The notes under the pieces are model-generated. The model made no database searches. It saw nothing but the letters and a program-made list of their open reading frames with translations, and had not been told where the DNA came from. DNA of 54,996 nt from Bacteroidota bacterium (GTDB lineage: Bacteria > Bacteroidota > Bacteroidia > Chitinophagales > Chitinophagaceae), in contig JABDHF010000012.1 in the NCBI GenBank assembly GCA_013285595.1, positions 1-54,996 on the forward strand. Direction: 5' to 3'. The position numbers were made by a program, and so were the translations under genes. Positions within the stretch are counted from its first letter, which is position 1; each line of letters opens with the position of its first letter. Shown in pieces: positions 1-7,393 of the stretch.

Positions 1-82
1 CATTTGTTTCAGTTTGTGCGTTAGCTCGCATTGTAAGCATTGAGGCCGCTAATGCCAGTAATGCTATTTTTGTTTTCTTCAT
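1..82 (-). CDS. Exported protein, N-terminal fragment (partial at window edge)
   Basis: Only the first 27 codons are present before the window ends. They read as a classical signal peptide: a Lys-rich start (MKKTK), a hydrophobic Ala/Leu core, and a likely cleavage site at ANA|Q. The gene continues the kdp operon after kdpC and the YnfA gene, with a gap of about 50 bp. In other Bacteroidota a putative outer-membrane porin and the sensor kinase KdpD often follow kdpC, so a porin is the most likely identity. That is inference, because none of the mature protein can be seen. Confidence 0.6.
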   Translation of the reverse strand, partial: MKKTKIALLALAASMLTMRANAQTETN

Positions 83-134
83 CTTATTTTGTTTAGAGTG
101 TATTTTAATTATTGTTTACCCTGCTTTTTTACAA

Positions 135-479
135 TTACATCACTTTACGTGGAGCATAGAAAATGATCGCTGCTCCCAGCAGCACTACTATAGCGCCGAT
201 AACATCGTACATATCTGGTTTTATTTTGTCGACTTTCCATCCCCACAATAAGGACATCGCCACGAAGATGCCGCCATATGCTGCATATGTGCGCCCGAAA
301 TTTGCAGGCTGTAAAGTGGCTATCATGCCATATACAGCAAGGATAATCGCACCCAATATTCCAATCCACATCGGTTGTTTATCTTTAATGGCAGTCCATA
401 TCATATAGCCCCCACCTATTTCACAAAACCCTGCGAGCAGGAATAGCGCAATTGTCCGAAATATGATTTCTTTGGTCAT
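135..479 (-). CDS. YnfA/UPF0060 family small membrane protein
   Basis: This 114-residue inner-membrane protein has four hydrophobic segments and matches the YnfA (UPF0060) family closely. It has the EIGGGY motif in helix 1, the TLQPANFGRTYAAYGG signature in the middle, and SLLWGW followed by a final GAAII helix. The family resembles small multidrug resistance proteins in fold, but its physiological role is not settled. Here it starts 3 bp after the kdpC stop codon, so it is almost certainly co-translated with the potassium ATPase. Family membership is secure; a role in potassium stress is suggested only by position. Confidence 0.9.
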   Translation of the reverse strand: MTKEIIFRTIALFLLAGFCEIGGGYMIWTAIKDKQPMWIGILGAIILAVYGMIATLQPANFGRTYAAYGGIFVAMSLLWGWKVDKIKPDMYDVIGAIVVLLGAAIIFYAPRKVM

Positions 480-482
480 TGC

Positions 483-1043
483 TTATTTCAGATTATCTAA
501 GTCAATATTCAGTTTCAAAACGTTTATGCGGCTTGGGCCCATACCATACATAGGGCCTTCAATGTGTGCTTTTACAAGAGCATCTACTTTGTTTTTGTCA
601 AGCCCGCGTACTTTTGCTATCCTTGCGATCTGTACTTCCGCGCCCTGCACGCTTATATGCGGATCAAGGCCGCTACCACTTGCCGTAACCATATCTGAAG
701 GTATATCAGCCTTATTAATGTCCGGGTTATGTTTCATGAAGGTGTCAATGGCTGCTTGCACCTGTGCCAGGTAATCAGGATTATCCGGCCCCTTATTGCT
801 GCCACCTGATCCGGCTGCATTGTAGTTGACGGCAGAGGGACGCGACCAGAAATACTTATCATCTGTAAACTTCTGGCCTATATTCTCGTAGTAATATTTG
901 CCTTTACTGTCTTTTATAGTAATGCCCTCGCCTTTGTTAGGGCCTGCCTGGGCTATTGCCCATATTATCACGGGGTATACTCCCGAAAAGAACAGGATAC
1001 AAACTATGGTAAGAAGGAGCGACGGAATTATCTCTTTTTTCAT
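483..1043 (-). CDS. kdpC: Potassium-transporting ATPase subunit C (KdpC)
   Basis: KdpC is the single-span accessory subunit that stabilises the KdpFABC complex and helps couple ATP binding to potassium transport. The 186-residue protein has one N-terminal membrane helix (about residues 5-30) and the family motifs SRPSAVNYN, GSNKGP and SGSGLDPHIS. I chose the ATG at 1043. An in-frame TTG nine codons upstream would place charged residues before the helix and lies almost on the kdpB stop. The gene follows kdpB after about 30 bp. It looks intact and of normal length. Confidence 0.95.
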   Translation of the reverse strand: MKKEIIPSLLLTIVCILFFSGVYPVIIWAIAQAGPNKGEGITIKDSKGKYYYENIGQKFTDDKYFWSRPSAVNYNAAGSGGSNKGPDNPDYLAQVQAAIDTFMKHNPDINKADIPSDMVTASGSGLDPHISVQGAEVQIARIAKVRGLDKNKVDALVKAHIEGPMYGMGPSRINVLKLNIDLDNLK

Positions 1044-1073
1044 CTTTAATAGTTTTACTTTTTCAACCAATTT

Positions 1074-3149
1074 TTACATAAATAAAGCCACAACTACATC
1101 AATTAGCTTGATGCCAATGAACGGAACCAGCACACCACCTAACCCATACACCAGTAGATTTCTTCTCAGCAATGCGCTTGCGCCAATTGGTTTATATGCC
1201 ACTCCTTTCAGCGCCAATGGTATCAGCATGGGGATGATAATGGCGTTAAAAATGATCGCTGACAGGATAGCGCTGGCGGGGCTATGAAGGCTCATTACAT
1301 TGATGCGCTGCAAAGCGGGAATAGAGGTAATGAACAATGCCGGAACTATTGCAAAATACTTGGCAACGTCATTGGCTATAGAAAATGTAGTTAACGTACC
1401 GCGAGTCATTAATAATTGCTTGCCTATCTCTACTATTTCTATCAGCTTGGTAGGGTCGTTGTCGAGGTCTACCATATTACCTGCTTCTTTTGCAGCCGCA
1501 GTACCACTGTTCATTGCTACGCCAACATCAGCCTGTGCCAATGCGGGGGCGTCGTTCGTGCCATCACCCATCATCGCTACCAGCTTACCGGCGGCTTGCT
1601 CTTTGCGTATGTAGGCCATTTTATCCTCTGGTTTTGCTTCGGCTATATAATCGTCTACACCAGCCTTCCCAGCTATATATTTTGCCGTCAATGGATTGTC
1701 ACCGGTTACCATTACTGTTTTTACACCCATCTTTCGAAGGCGCTCAAACCTTTCGTGAATGCCGGTTTTAATGATATCCTGTAGCTCCACTACACCAAGT
1801 ACTTTGTTATTTTCGATAACTACCAGCGGGGTGCCTCCATTAGCAGCGACCTTATTTACGATATCAGTTATTTCTTGTTGGAATGTGTTACCGGCATTCT
1901 CTACCATCTTTTTAACTGCATCGCTGGCCCCTTTCCTGATCTTTATTCCATTAGCCAGGTCTACACCGCTTGATCTGGTTTCAGCGGTAAAATTGATCTG
2001 ATAGGTTACTTCAGCTTTGTATTTGTCAAACTTATTAGCGGTCAGTGGATGCTCAGTAAGCATTTTCTTACCCAGCTCCACAATAGATTTACCTTCAGGC
2101 GTAGCATCTGAGTTAGAGCTGAGAATGGATGCATGTATTAACTCCGGCAACGTAGCTCCAGGAGCCTCGTAAAAATTAGTGGCTTTACGGTTGCCTATAG
2201 TAATAGTGCCGGTCTTATCGAGCAGCAATACATCCAGGTCTCCCGCTGTTTCAACAGCTTTGCCGGATTTTGCTATTACATTTGCCCTGAGCGCCCTGTC
2301 CATACCAGAGATGCCGATGGCAGACAGCAGTCCTCCAATAGTAGTAGGAATCAAGCACACAAACAACGAAATGTATGCAGATATGGGTATGGGTGTTTTC
2401 GCGTAAGCTGCAAATGGCTGAAGGGTGGTACACACTATTATAAATACCAATGTAAACCCCGCCAGCAGTATGGTTAGCGCTATCTCATTAGGGGTCTTTT
2501 GCCTCGACGCGCCCTCTACAAGAGCGATCATTTTATCAAGAAAACTTTCTCCTGGCTCGGTGGTTACCTTCACCTTAATTTTATCTGATAGTACTTTCGT
2601 ACCGCCTGTTACTGATGATTTATCACCTCCTGACTCCCTGATTACAGGAGCTGATTCCCCGGTTATCGCAGATTCATCAATCGTGGCAATTCCCTCTACG
2701 ATCTCCCCATCCGTAGGTATTATATCCCCCGCCTCGCAAACAAAATAATCACCTTTTACGAGCTGTGAAGAAGGTACTATATGTATCTCATTCACAAATA
2801 TTTCGCCAAGCAACGCTATCTTCTTGGCCGGTGTATCCTGCCTGGTTTTTCTTAAAGATGCAGCCTGCGCCTTTCCCCTGGCTTCCGCCAGCGCTTCTGC
2901 GAAATTGGCAAATAGCAGTGTTGCCAGAAGGATCAGGAATATAATAAGGTTGTAAGCAAATGAACCCTGGCTATGTTCACCGGATAATATCCACACACAA
3001 ACAAACATCATAACAAACGTTCCGATCTCTACTGTGAACATTACCGGGCTGCGAAACTGGTATTTCGGGTTAAGCTTCACGAAAGATTGCTTAATGGCCT
3101 CGAAAACCAATTCCTTTTTAAATAACCCATCTTTACGATCTCTTTTCAT
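1074..3149 (-). CDS. kdpB: Potassium-transporting P-type ATPase subunit B (KdpB)
   Basis: This is the catalytic subunit of the high-affinity K+ pump, a P-type ATPase of 691 residues (the E. coli protein is about 680). Visible motifs are TGES of the actuator domain (163-166), the phosphorylation site DKTGT with Asp311, the MVTGDNP motif, and the hinge [13 protein letters not shown] near residue 520. Hydrophobic segments near 35-85, 225-285 and 590-690 match the family membrane topology. It lies between kdpA and kdpC with short gaps, in the canonical order. No key residue appears to be missing. Confidence 0.98.
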   Translation of the reverse strand: MKRDRKDGLFKKELVFEAIKQSFVKLNPKYQFRSPVMFTVEIGTFVMMFVCVWILSGEHSQGSFAYNLIIFLILLATLLFANFAEALAEARGKAQAASLRKTRQDTPAKKIALLGEIFVNEIHIVPSSQLVKGDYFVCEAGDIIPTDGEIVEGIATIDESAITGESAPVIRESGGDKSSVTGGTKVLSDKIKVKVTTEPGESFLDKMIALVEGASRQKTPNEIALTILLAGFTLVFIIVCTTLQPFAAYAKTPIPISAYISLFVCLIPTTIGGLLSAIGISGMDRALRANVIAKSGKAVETAGDLDVLLLDKTGTITIGNRKATNFYEAPGATLPELIHASILSSNSDATPEGKSIVELGKKMLTEHPLTANKFDKYKAEVTYQINFTAETRSSGVDLANGIKIRKGASDAVKKMVENAGNTFQQEITDIVNKVAANGGTPLVVIENNKVLGVVELQDIIKTGIHERFERLRKMGVKTVMVTGDNPLTAKYIAGKAGVDDYIAEAKPEDKMAYIRKEQAAGKLVAMMGDGTNDAPALAQADVGVAMNSGTAAAKEAGNMVDLDNDPTKLIEIVEIGKQLLMTRGTLTTFSIANDVAKYFAIVPALFITSIPALQRINVMSLHSPASAILSAIIFNAIIIPMLIPLALKGVAYKPIGASALLRRNLLVYGLGGVLVPFIGIKLIDVVVALFM

Positions 3150-3182
3150 TTTTAATATTTTAAAGTTCTTTGCTCAAACGTT

Positions 3183-4922
3183 TTAATGCATCTTCATCCA
3201 CTCCGATATCGGCCCTAATGCTAATGCGGGAAAGAAAGCCAATGCTGCGATGATCACCTTTACTGCAAATACCAATAGCCCGAAAGTGCCTGTGTCTGTT
3301 TTAAGCGTACCGCTGCTGACAGGTATAAATTTCTTTTGTGCCATTAACCCGGCAATTGCCACCGGGCCAATAATGGGGAGGAAGCGGGAAAAAAGAAGTA
3401 CAATGCCCGTACTGATATTCCAGAACGGATTGTTATCAGCAAGGCCTTCAAAGCCACTCCCATTGTTGGCAGATGATGACGTATACTGATAAAGCATTTC
3501 GCTGAAGCCATGATAAGATGGATTATTCAGCCAGCCACTGGCATTATGCTTTCCGGCCGCGTCTGCGAACCACCAACCCATGTTTGTATCGTGCGCTGCC
3601 AGGTAACTCGCTATCGCTGTGCCAAGCAGTATAAGGAAGGGGTGAAACAGGGCAATGATCATTGCGATCTTCATCTCCCTTGCCTCTATCTTTTTACCAA
3701 GAAATTCTGGTGTACGGCCCACCATAAGGCCTCCAATAAACACAGCAAGGATCACATAGATAAAGAAGTTAAGAAACCCCACGCCTACCCCACCATAAAA
3801 CGAATTGACCATCATTCCCAGCAGCATGTTCATCCCAGATACCGGCATAAAGCTGTCGTGCATGGAGTTGACCGAACCTGTGGAAATAACTGTTGTAGCT
3901 ATGCACCAGAAAGCAGATGCGATAGAGCCGAAGCGTATCTCCTTGCCTTCCATATTACCGCCCGGTTGGCTTATACCCATTTGAGTGATATAAGGGTTGC
4001 CATTTATTTCCGCATTTAATGCCGGTATTACAAGTACCAGAAAGCCCACTGTCATAACGCACCAGAATACCCATGCCAGCCTCTTTTTATTGCAATAGAA
4101 CCCAAAGGCAAACACCATTGCAAACGGTATGAGTATTTGCGCTATCATTTGCACAATGTTTGACAGATAAGTAGGGTTTTCAAATGGATGGGCTGAATTC
4201 GCTCCAAAGAAGCCGCCACCATTCGTTCCTAAGTGTTTTATTGCAACAAACGCTGCTACAGGGCCGCGACTTACGTGCATTGTATCGCCCTGCACAGACG
4301 TTAGCGTATCAATGCCCTTAAAGGTCATAGGAGTGCCCTCAAATACATGGATGGTGGCAATCAACATGCACAGCGGTAAAAGGATGCGTGTACAGCTTTT
4401 AAGAAAATAATTGTAGAAGTTACCGAGGTGTTCACTTGTCTTATCCCGGAGGGCATTGAATACAACTGCGGCTGCAGCCATCCCAGTACCTGCCGACACA
4501 AACTGGAGGAACATAAGGCCAAATACCTGTGAGAAATACGATACTCCTGTCTCTCCGCTATACTGTTGCAGGTTGCAATTCACAAGGAAGGAAATGGATG
4601 TATTCCATGCCAGGTCGGGTGTCATATTTGGGTTATGATCGGGGTTCATAGGCAGCCAGCTTTGGTTAAGCAGGCAAAACATCACCCAAAAGAACCACAC
4701 AAGGTTTATTGTGAGCAGGGCTACTAAATGCTGCTTCCAATTCATTTCCCGTGCAGGGTCAATGCGGGAGACCTTAAAGAATAATCTTTCAATTGGCTTA
4801 AATATAAGATCCGTCCAGACGCCCTGGCCACCATATACTTTTGATATGTACCTTCCAAGAGGCACAGCTAAAAATAATGTGGCAATGAACATCACAACAA
4901 CTCCAAGAATTTGAGGACTCAT
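3183..4922 (-). CDS. kdpA: Potassium-transporting ATPase subunit A (KdpA)
   Basis: KdpA is the channel-like subunit that selects and conducts K+ in the KdpFABC complex. The 579-residue protein has about ten membrane helices and the repeated pore loops of the family. One lies near residues 113-125 (VNCNLQQYSGE), and a strong filter motif TNGGGFFGANSAHP lies at 233-246. Later loops contain TTVISTGSVNSMHDS and SSSANNGSGF. It starts 22 bp after the kdpF stop. The gene is complete and collinear with the rest of the operon. Confidence 0.98.
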   Translation of the reverse strand: MSPQILGVVVMFIATLFLAVPLGRYISKVYGGQGVWTDLIFKPIERLFFKVSRIDPAREMNWKQHLVALLTINLVWFFWVMFCLLNQSWLPMNPDHNPNMTPDLAWNTSISFLVNCNLQQYSGETGVSYFSQVFGLMFLQFVSAGTGMAAAAVVFNALRDKTSEHLGNFYNYFLKSCTRILLPLCMLIATIHVFEGTPMTFKGIDTLTSVQGDTMHVSRGPVAAFVAIKHLGTNGGGFFGANSAHPFENPTYLSNIVQMIAQILIPFAMVFAFGFYCNKKRLAWVFWCVMTVGFLVLVIPALNAEINGNPYITQMGISQPGGNMEGKEIRFGSIASAFWCIATTVISTGSVNSMHDSFMPVSGMNMLLGMMVNSFYGGVGVGFLNFFIYVILAVFIGGLMVGRTPEFLGKKIEAREMKIAMIIALFHPFLILLGTAIASYLAAHDTNMGWWFADAAGKHNASGWLNNPSYHGFSEMLYQYTSSSANNGSGFEGLADNNPFWNISTGIVLLFSRFLPIIGPVAIAGLMAQKKFIPVSSGTLKTDTGTFGLLVFAVKVIIAALAFFPALALGPISEWMKMH

Positions 4923-4944
4923 GTAAAAATGATTTTATAGTGAA

Positions 4945-5022
4945 TTAGAATTTCTCCGGCTTAATCAATACATACACCATATAGAGAAAAGTCAGTAGTG
5001 CTATTACGAATAGTGCTTGCAT
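4945..5022 (-). CDS. kdpF: Potassium-transporting ATPase subunit F (KdpF)
   Basis: A 25-codon gene encodes a single hydrophobic helix: it begins MQALFVIALLTFLYMVYVLI and ends KPEKF. KdpF is a one-helix subunit that stabilises the ATPase and is typically about 25-30 residues. The YxxYVLIKPEKF-type C-terminus is characteristic. It lies directly upstream of kdpA (22 bp). It is too short for most automatic gene callers, so it is easily missed. Confidence 0.93.
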   Translation of the reverse strand: MQALFVIALLTFLYMVYVLIKPEKF

Positions 5023-5059
5023 GAGCGTTAATATTTAAAGTGAATGTTGCCTATCTGTT

Positions 5060-5146
5060 CTAAATCTTCTCAAACCAATTTATTGCCTTATAAAGAAGCC
5101 AAAAGCCAATCAGTGTGCCAACGATCAATATTGTTGTTACGAGCAT
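5060..5146 (-). CDS. 28-residue membrane microprotein upstream of kdpF
   Basis: A small frame of 28 codons reads MLVTTILIVGTLIGFWLLYK and then AINWFEKI. It forms one hydrophobic helix followed by an amphipathic tail ending in W-F-E-K-I. It sits 28 bp after the preceding gene and 37 bp before kdpF, on the same strand. KdpF is itself a one-helix subunit, so this could be a further accessory peptide of the pump. I know no name for it. Evidence is limited to an open frame with a membrane-like composition in a tight operon. An overlapping ATG a few bases upstream opens only a six-codon frame. Confidence 0.55.
   Translation of the reverse strand: MLVTTILIVGTLIGFWLLYKAINWFEKI
5105..5121 (-). promoter_or_regulatory. 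Weak sigma-54-like site inside the microprotein gene
   Basis: The minus strand reads TTGGCACACTGATTGGC. It has a perfect -24 half (TTGGCAC), but GG replaces the essential GC at -12. It lies about 85 bp upstream of kdpF, within coding sequence. It may be chance. Confidence 0.2.
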
Positions 5147-5174
5147 AAGTTTGTCATTTTTATGGTGAACTATT

Positions 5175-5759
5175 TTATTTCTCCAAATTCTGCGATGACT
5201 CTTTTAGTGTCTTTGTATAGACATAATTTACTCTAAAAGTATTGTGCAGTTCATCGTATGCTTCGGCATTACTGCCATCTATATACTGGTCTAACAGGTC
5301 AATGAATTTTTCATTGCCACGATAAGCATCTTTAAGATTATGTATGTTAAGAGATGTAATTTCACTTCCCGGCGTTTTGCTGAAATAATACTTCTTCAGT
5401 ACTACGTAACCCTTGCTTTGTGCAACGCGCACTACTTGCATGTAAACGGTTATTGGGCCTTCCTCCGTGATCACATAGTCTTCGTTTTTGTAAAACCTAT
5501 GTGCCTTTTTATCACCGTCAACATAACCGAATATTTCATTCTTGTTGAGCTTTATCTTTTTATCACGCGTTACTATTGCTACATACGGTGTTTCCATTAA
5601 GGAATTATTCAGGTGTATTTTACTACCCTCGCTATAAGACAACTGTTTGTTTGTAAAATCAGATGCAGTTAAGTAAATGCCACATTGGCTTTTTACATTA
5701 GTGCTAAGTGCTAAAGTCATTATGCAAGCAAGAATTGAGATTCGCATTGCCTTTTTCAT
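5175..5759 (-). CDS. Secreted protein of unknown function, first gene of the kdp operon
   Basis: The 194-residue protein starts MKKAMRIS and has a signal peptide ending near VKS|Q. The mature part is mixed alpha/beta with the motif CGIYLTASDF, alternating hydrophobic strands and many Lys, Tyr and Asp residues. I do not recognise a family. An in-frame start 18 codons upstream overlaps a candidate promoter and places polar residues before the signal peptide, so I prefer the ATG at 5757-5759. The gene leads directly into the microprotein and kdpF and so may be induced with the potassium pump. A periplasmic or surface role in potassium-limited cells would fit but is untested. Confidence 0.75.
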   Translation of the reverse strand: MKKAMRISILACIMTLALSTNVKSQCGIYLTASDFTNKQLSYSEGSKIHLNNSLMETPYVAIVTRDKKIKLNKNEIFGYVDGDKKAHRFYKNEDYVITEEGPITVYMQVVRVAQSKGYVVLKKYYFSKTPGSEITSLNIHNLKDAYRGNEKFIDLLDQYIDGSNAEAYDELHNTFRVNYVYTKTLKESSQNLEK

Positions 5760-5808
5760 TTTTCTTATATTTAGTTGAAAGAAGCTTATTGTGCTTTCCA
5801 CTTGATAA

Positions 5809-5825
5809 ATCAATTTGAGTGCCTG
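5809..5825 (-). promoter_or_regulatory. Candidate sigma-54 promoter for the kdp operon
   Basis: The minus strand reads CAGGCACTCAAATTGAT. It keeps the -24 GGCAC and the TTG of the -12 box at the right spacing, but has GA where GC is expected. It lies about 50 bp upstream of the chosen start and about 100 bp downstream of a paired activator-like repeat. Confidence 0.4.
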
Positions 5826-5925
5826 ATTTTAATTAGGGATAGGCTAAACTCGCAAAGCATTGATTCTAATAGGTTATCTTGTGTTTGCATTGGTCACAAG
5901 AAATAATTGTCGCTAAAATTCCTCT

Positions 5926-5958
5926 CAAAATGAGAAGGTTAATTTATCAAAATGAGAA
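5926..5958 (-). promoter_or_regulatory. Paired 11-bp repeat, candidate sigma-54 activator site
   Basis: Two identical copies of CAAAATGAGAA (plus-strand reading) begin at 5926 and 5948, exactly 22 bp or two DNA turns apart. The first copy sits in a dyad, TCTCA-AAA-TGAGA. A closely similar pair with the same 22-bp phasing occurs at 6452-6484 upstream of the next gene. Position and phasing fit an enhancer for an NtrC-family activator. Confidence 0.5.
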
Positions 5959-5965
5959 TCGGAGA

Positions 5966-6322
5966 TTAGCATCCCTTATGATGAATTTGGGCTATGTACA
6001 ACGAATAAAGGGTCATCGGTAGCAGCGAAAGTAGTTTTTGCTTTTCAGATGGATAGTTGATGAACATTTTTGTAAATGAGTAAACAAAAACATTTTCTAT
6101 TGCTCCTTTTACAACGGCATTTCCTTTAGTATAAAGTTTGTCGGCAATTTTAAAGCAACGTTTTACTACCTTAAAATTATGCTCCCTGATATTTTTGAAA
6201 GTAAATGAGATCAGTGTGTTCACGATATCGTAAGCACTGGTTTTCTTATTTAACGATAAATCTTTACAAATCTCCGGCAACGCTTCTTCCAGGTACATAG
6301 GAACTTCAAGTTGGTTGATCAT
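5966..6322 (-). CDS. Small cytosolic protein of unknown function
   Basis: The 118-residue, mostly helical protein has no signal peptide or membrane segment. It begins MINQLEVPMYLEEALPEI and contains ASAYDI-like and KIADKLYTKGN segments. The style recalls short Bacteroidota proteins annotated only as domains of unknown function; I cannot assign one with confidence. The start at 6322 is preferred because the longer in-frame extension runs through a good sigma-54 promoter. It is the only gene between its promoter and the kdp operon control region, and it shares the same type of upstream repeat, so it may belong to the same regulon. Confidence 0.7.
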   Translation of the reverse strand: MINQLEVPMYLEEALPEICKDLSLNKKTSAYDIVNTLISFTFKNIREHNFKVVKRCFKIADKLYTKGNAVVKGAIENVFVYSFTKMFINYPSEKQKLLSLLPMTLYSLYIAQIHHKGC

Positions 6323-6344
6323 TATAATCTGTTTGCTGTATTTA

Positions 6345-6361
6345 TGCCAATTGCGTGCCAA
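6345..6361 (-). promoter_or_regulatory. Sigma-54 (-24/-12) promoter
   Basis: The minus strand reads TTGGCACGCAATTGGCA. It matches the YTGGCACG-N4-TTGCW consensus except for one base in the -12 box, and the invariant GG and GC are correctly separated by 10 bp. The expected start of transcription is near 6334, leaving a leader of about 12 nt before the ATG at 6322. Confidence 0.65.
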
Positions 6362-6451
6362 TGTCGATTGAAAGCACAATTAGGAAAGCAAACCCTTATC
6401 TATAGAGGGTTGTATAAGATGTACCCATGAATACCAAGAGTCCAATTTTCC

Positions 6452-6484
6452 CGAAATGAGAAAGTTGGTTTATTAGAATGAGAA
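6452..6484 (-). promoter_or_regulatory. Paired 11-bp repeat, candidate sigma-54 activator site
   Basis: On the plus strand, CGAAATGAGAA begins at 6452 and TAGAATGAGAA at 6474, again 22 bp apart. The 11 bp between the conserved cores (GTTggTTTAT type) also resemble those of the pair at 5926-5958. The pair lies about 90 bp upstream of the -24 element at 6361. Confidence 0.5.
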
Positions 6485-6495
6485 AATGTTATTTG

Positions 6496-7191
6496 CTATT
6501 GAGTTAACTTTTCCAACGAGGCTATACGGGATCTCATTTCTTTAAGGACTCCATCTCCCAATTTTTCAGAACACCCAGCGACAAGCAATCTGCCAAATTC
6601 AACGAACATCGTTTTGGGCTCATCCGCAGGTAAAGTTGATGCTATGTCACTCAAAGCACGCAACAATCTCAAACTCACAGCAACATCAGATTGAGAGTAT
6701 AAACGTATCTGCTCAAAGGCAGACTCCAATAGTCTGTCGAACCCCAACCACGGGATACTTAAACGAAGCTTTTCTGCTGATGAATAAAACATAGTTTGGG
6801 GGTTCTCACGGGCAGCAAATCTGATCAGGATAGAACTAAGCTGATCAATGCAGGTAATAGCGGTACTCGGATCATTAACAGCAGGCGAAATTGCCTTAAG
6901 CGCAATATCTACAATTTGGAGAATGCCAAATTCAATATCGTTTTCCAGTGTTCTGGTAGGGCCAAGATCAAAAGCTTTGCGCAGTTCTGCTTCGAACTTA
7001 GGATTAAGCACCATTTTTGAAATACGCAGCAAGGGTACACCTTCCGGCACAAAATGCCCTACGCGCCTGATTACAGTGATTCTGGAATTGTGTTTTTTAG
7101 CAAACAGATACAAATGCTCTGCATCAATATACCTGACATATTGGGTATGACGACGGGTGTGGTGCAGCAGCTCTATAGGAGTTGCAGACAT
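6496..7191 (-). pseudogene. DUF2254-family protein lacking its membrane domain (probable remnant)
   Basis: The 231-residue frame matches the soluble C-terminal part of DUF2254 membrane proteins. It has a GYVQxID-like start (YVRYIDAEHL), a GHFVPEG turn, and the conserved block RTLENDIEFGILQIVDIALK followed by AISPAVNDPSTA. Full family members are roughly 400 residues or more and begin with several membrane helices. Here a stop codon lies a few codons upstream of the ATG and no helices precede it. There is no recognisable ribosome site. I read it as an N-terminally truncated gene. Expression as a stand-alone soluble domain is possible but less likely. Confidence 0.65.
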
Positions 7192-7393
7192 CGTAATAGT
7201 AGATCATATTTGTTTGCAGATAGGCCATCGTGCAAGTTAGGGCAGGGGAAATGGAGTGGAATGCGTTGCTGTTTAGGAGTTACCGATATGGTCATATTGC
7301 TATCTGTTAAATATTGTAAATAATTTCATTCCCCCGTGGCATAGATTTATTCTGAAAGTTAGTTTGGCATGTACCTACATACATTTCTGACCC

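Noticed and set aside
1044-1070. Upstream TTG start for kdpC
   Set aside because: It adds nine residues before the membrane helix and begins 3 bp after the kdpB stop. The ATG at 1043 fits the family start better.
5023-5175. A sigma-54 promoter specific for kdpF at 5105-5121
   Set aside because: The -24 half is perfect, but the essential -12 GC is GG, and no activator-like repeat lies upstream. Kept only as a weak feature.
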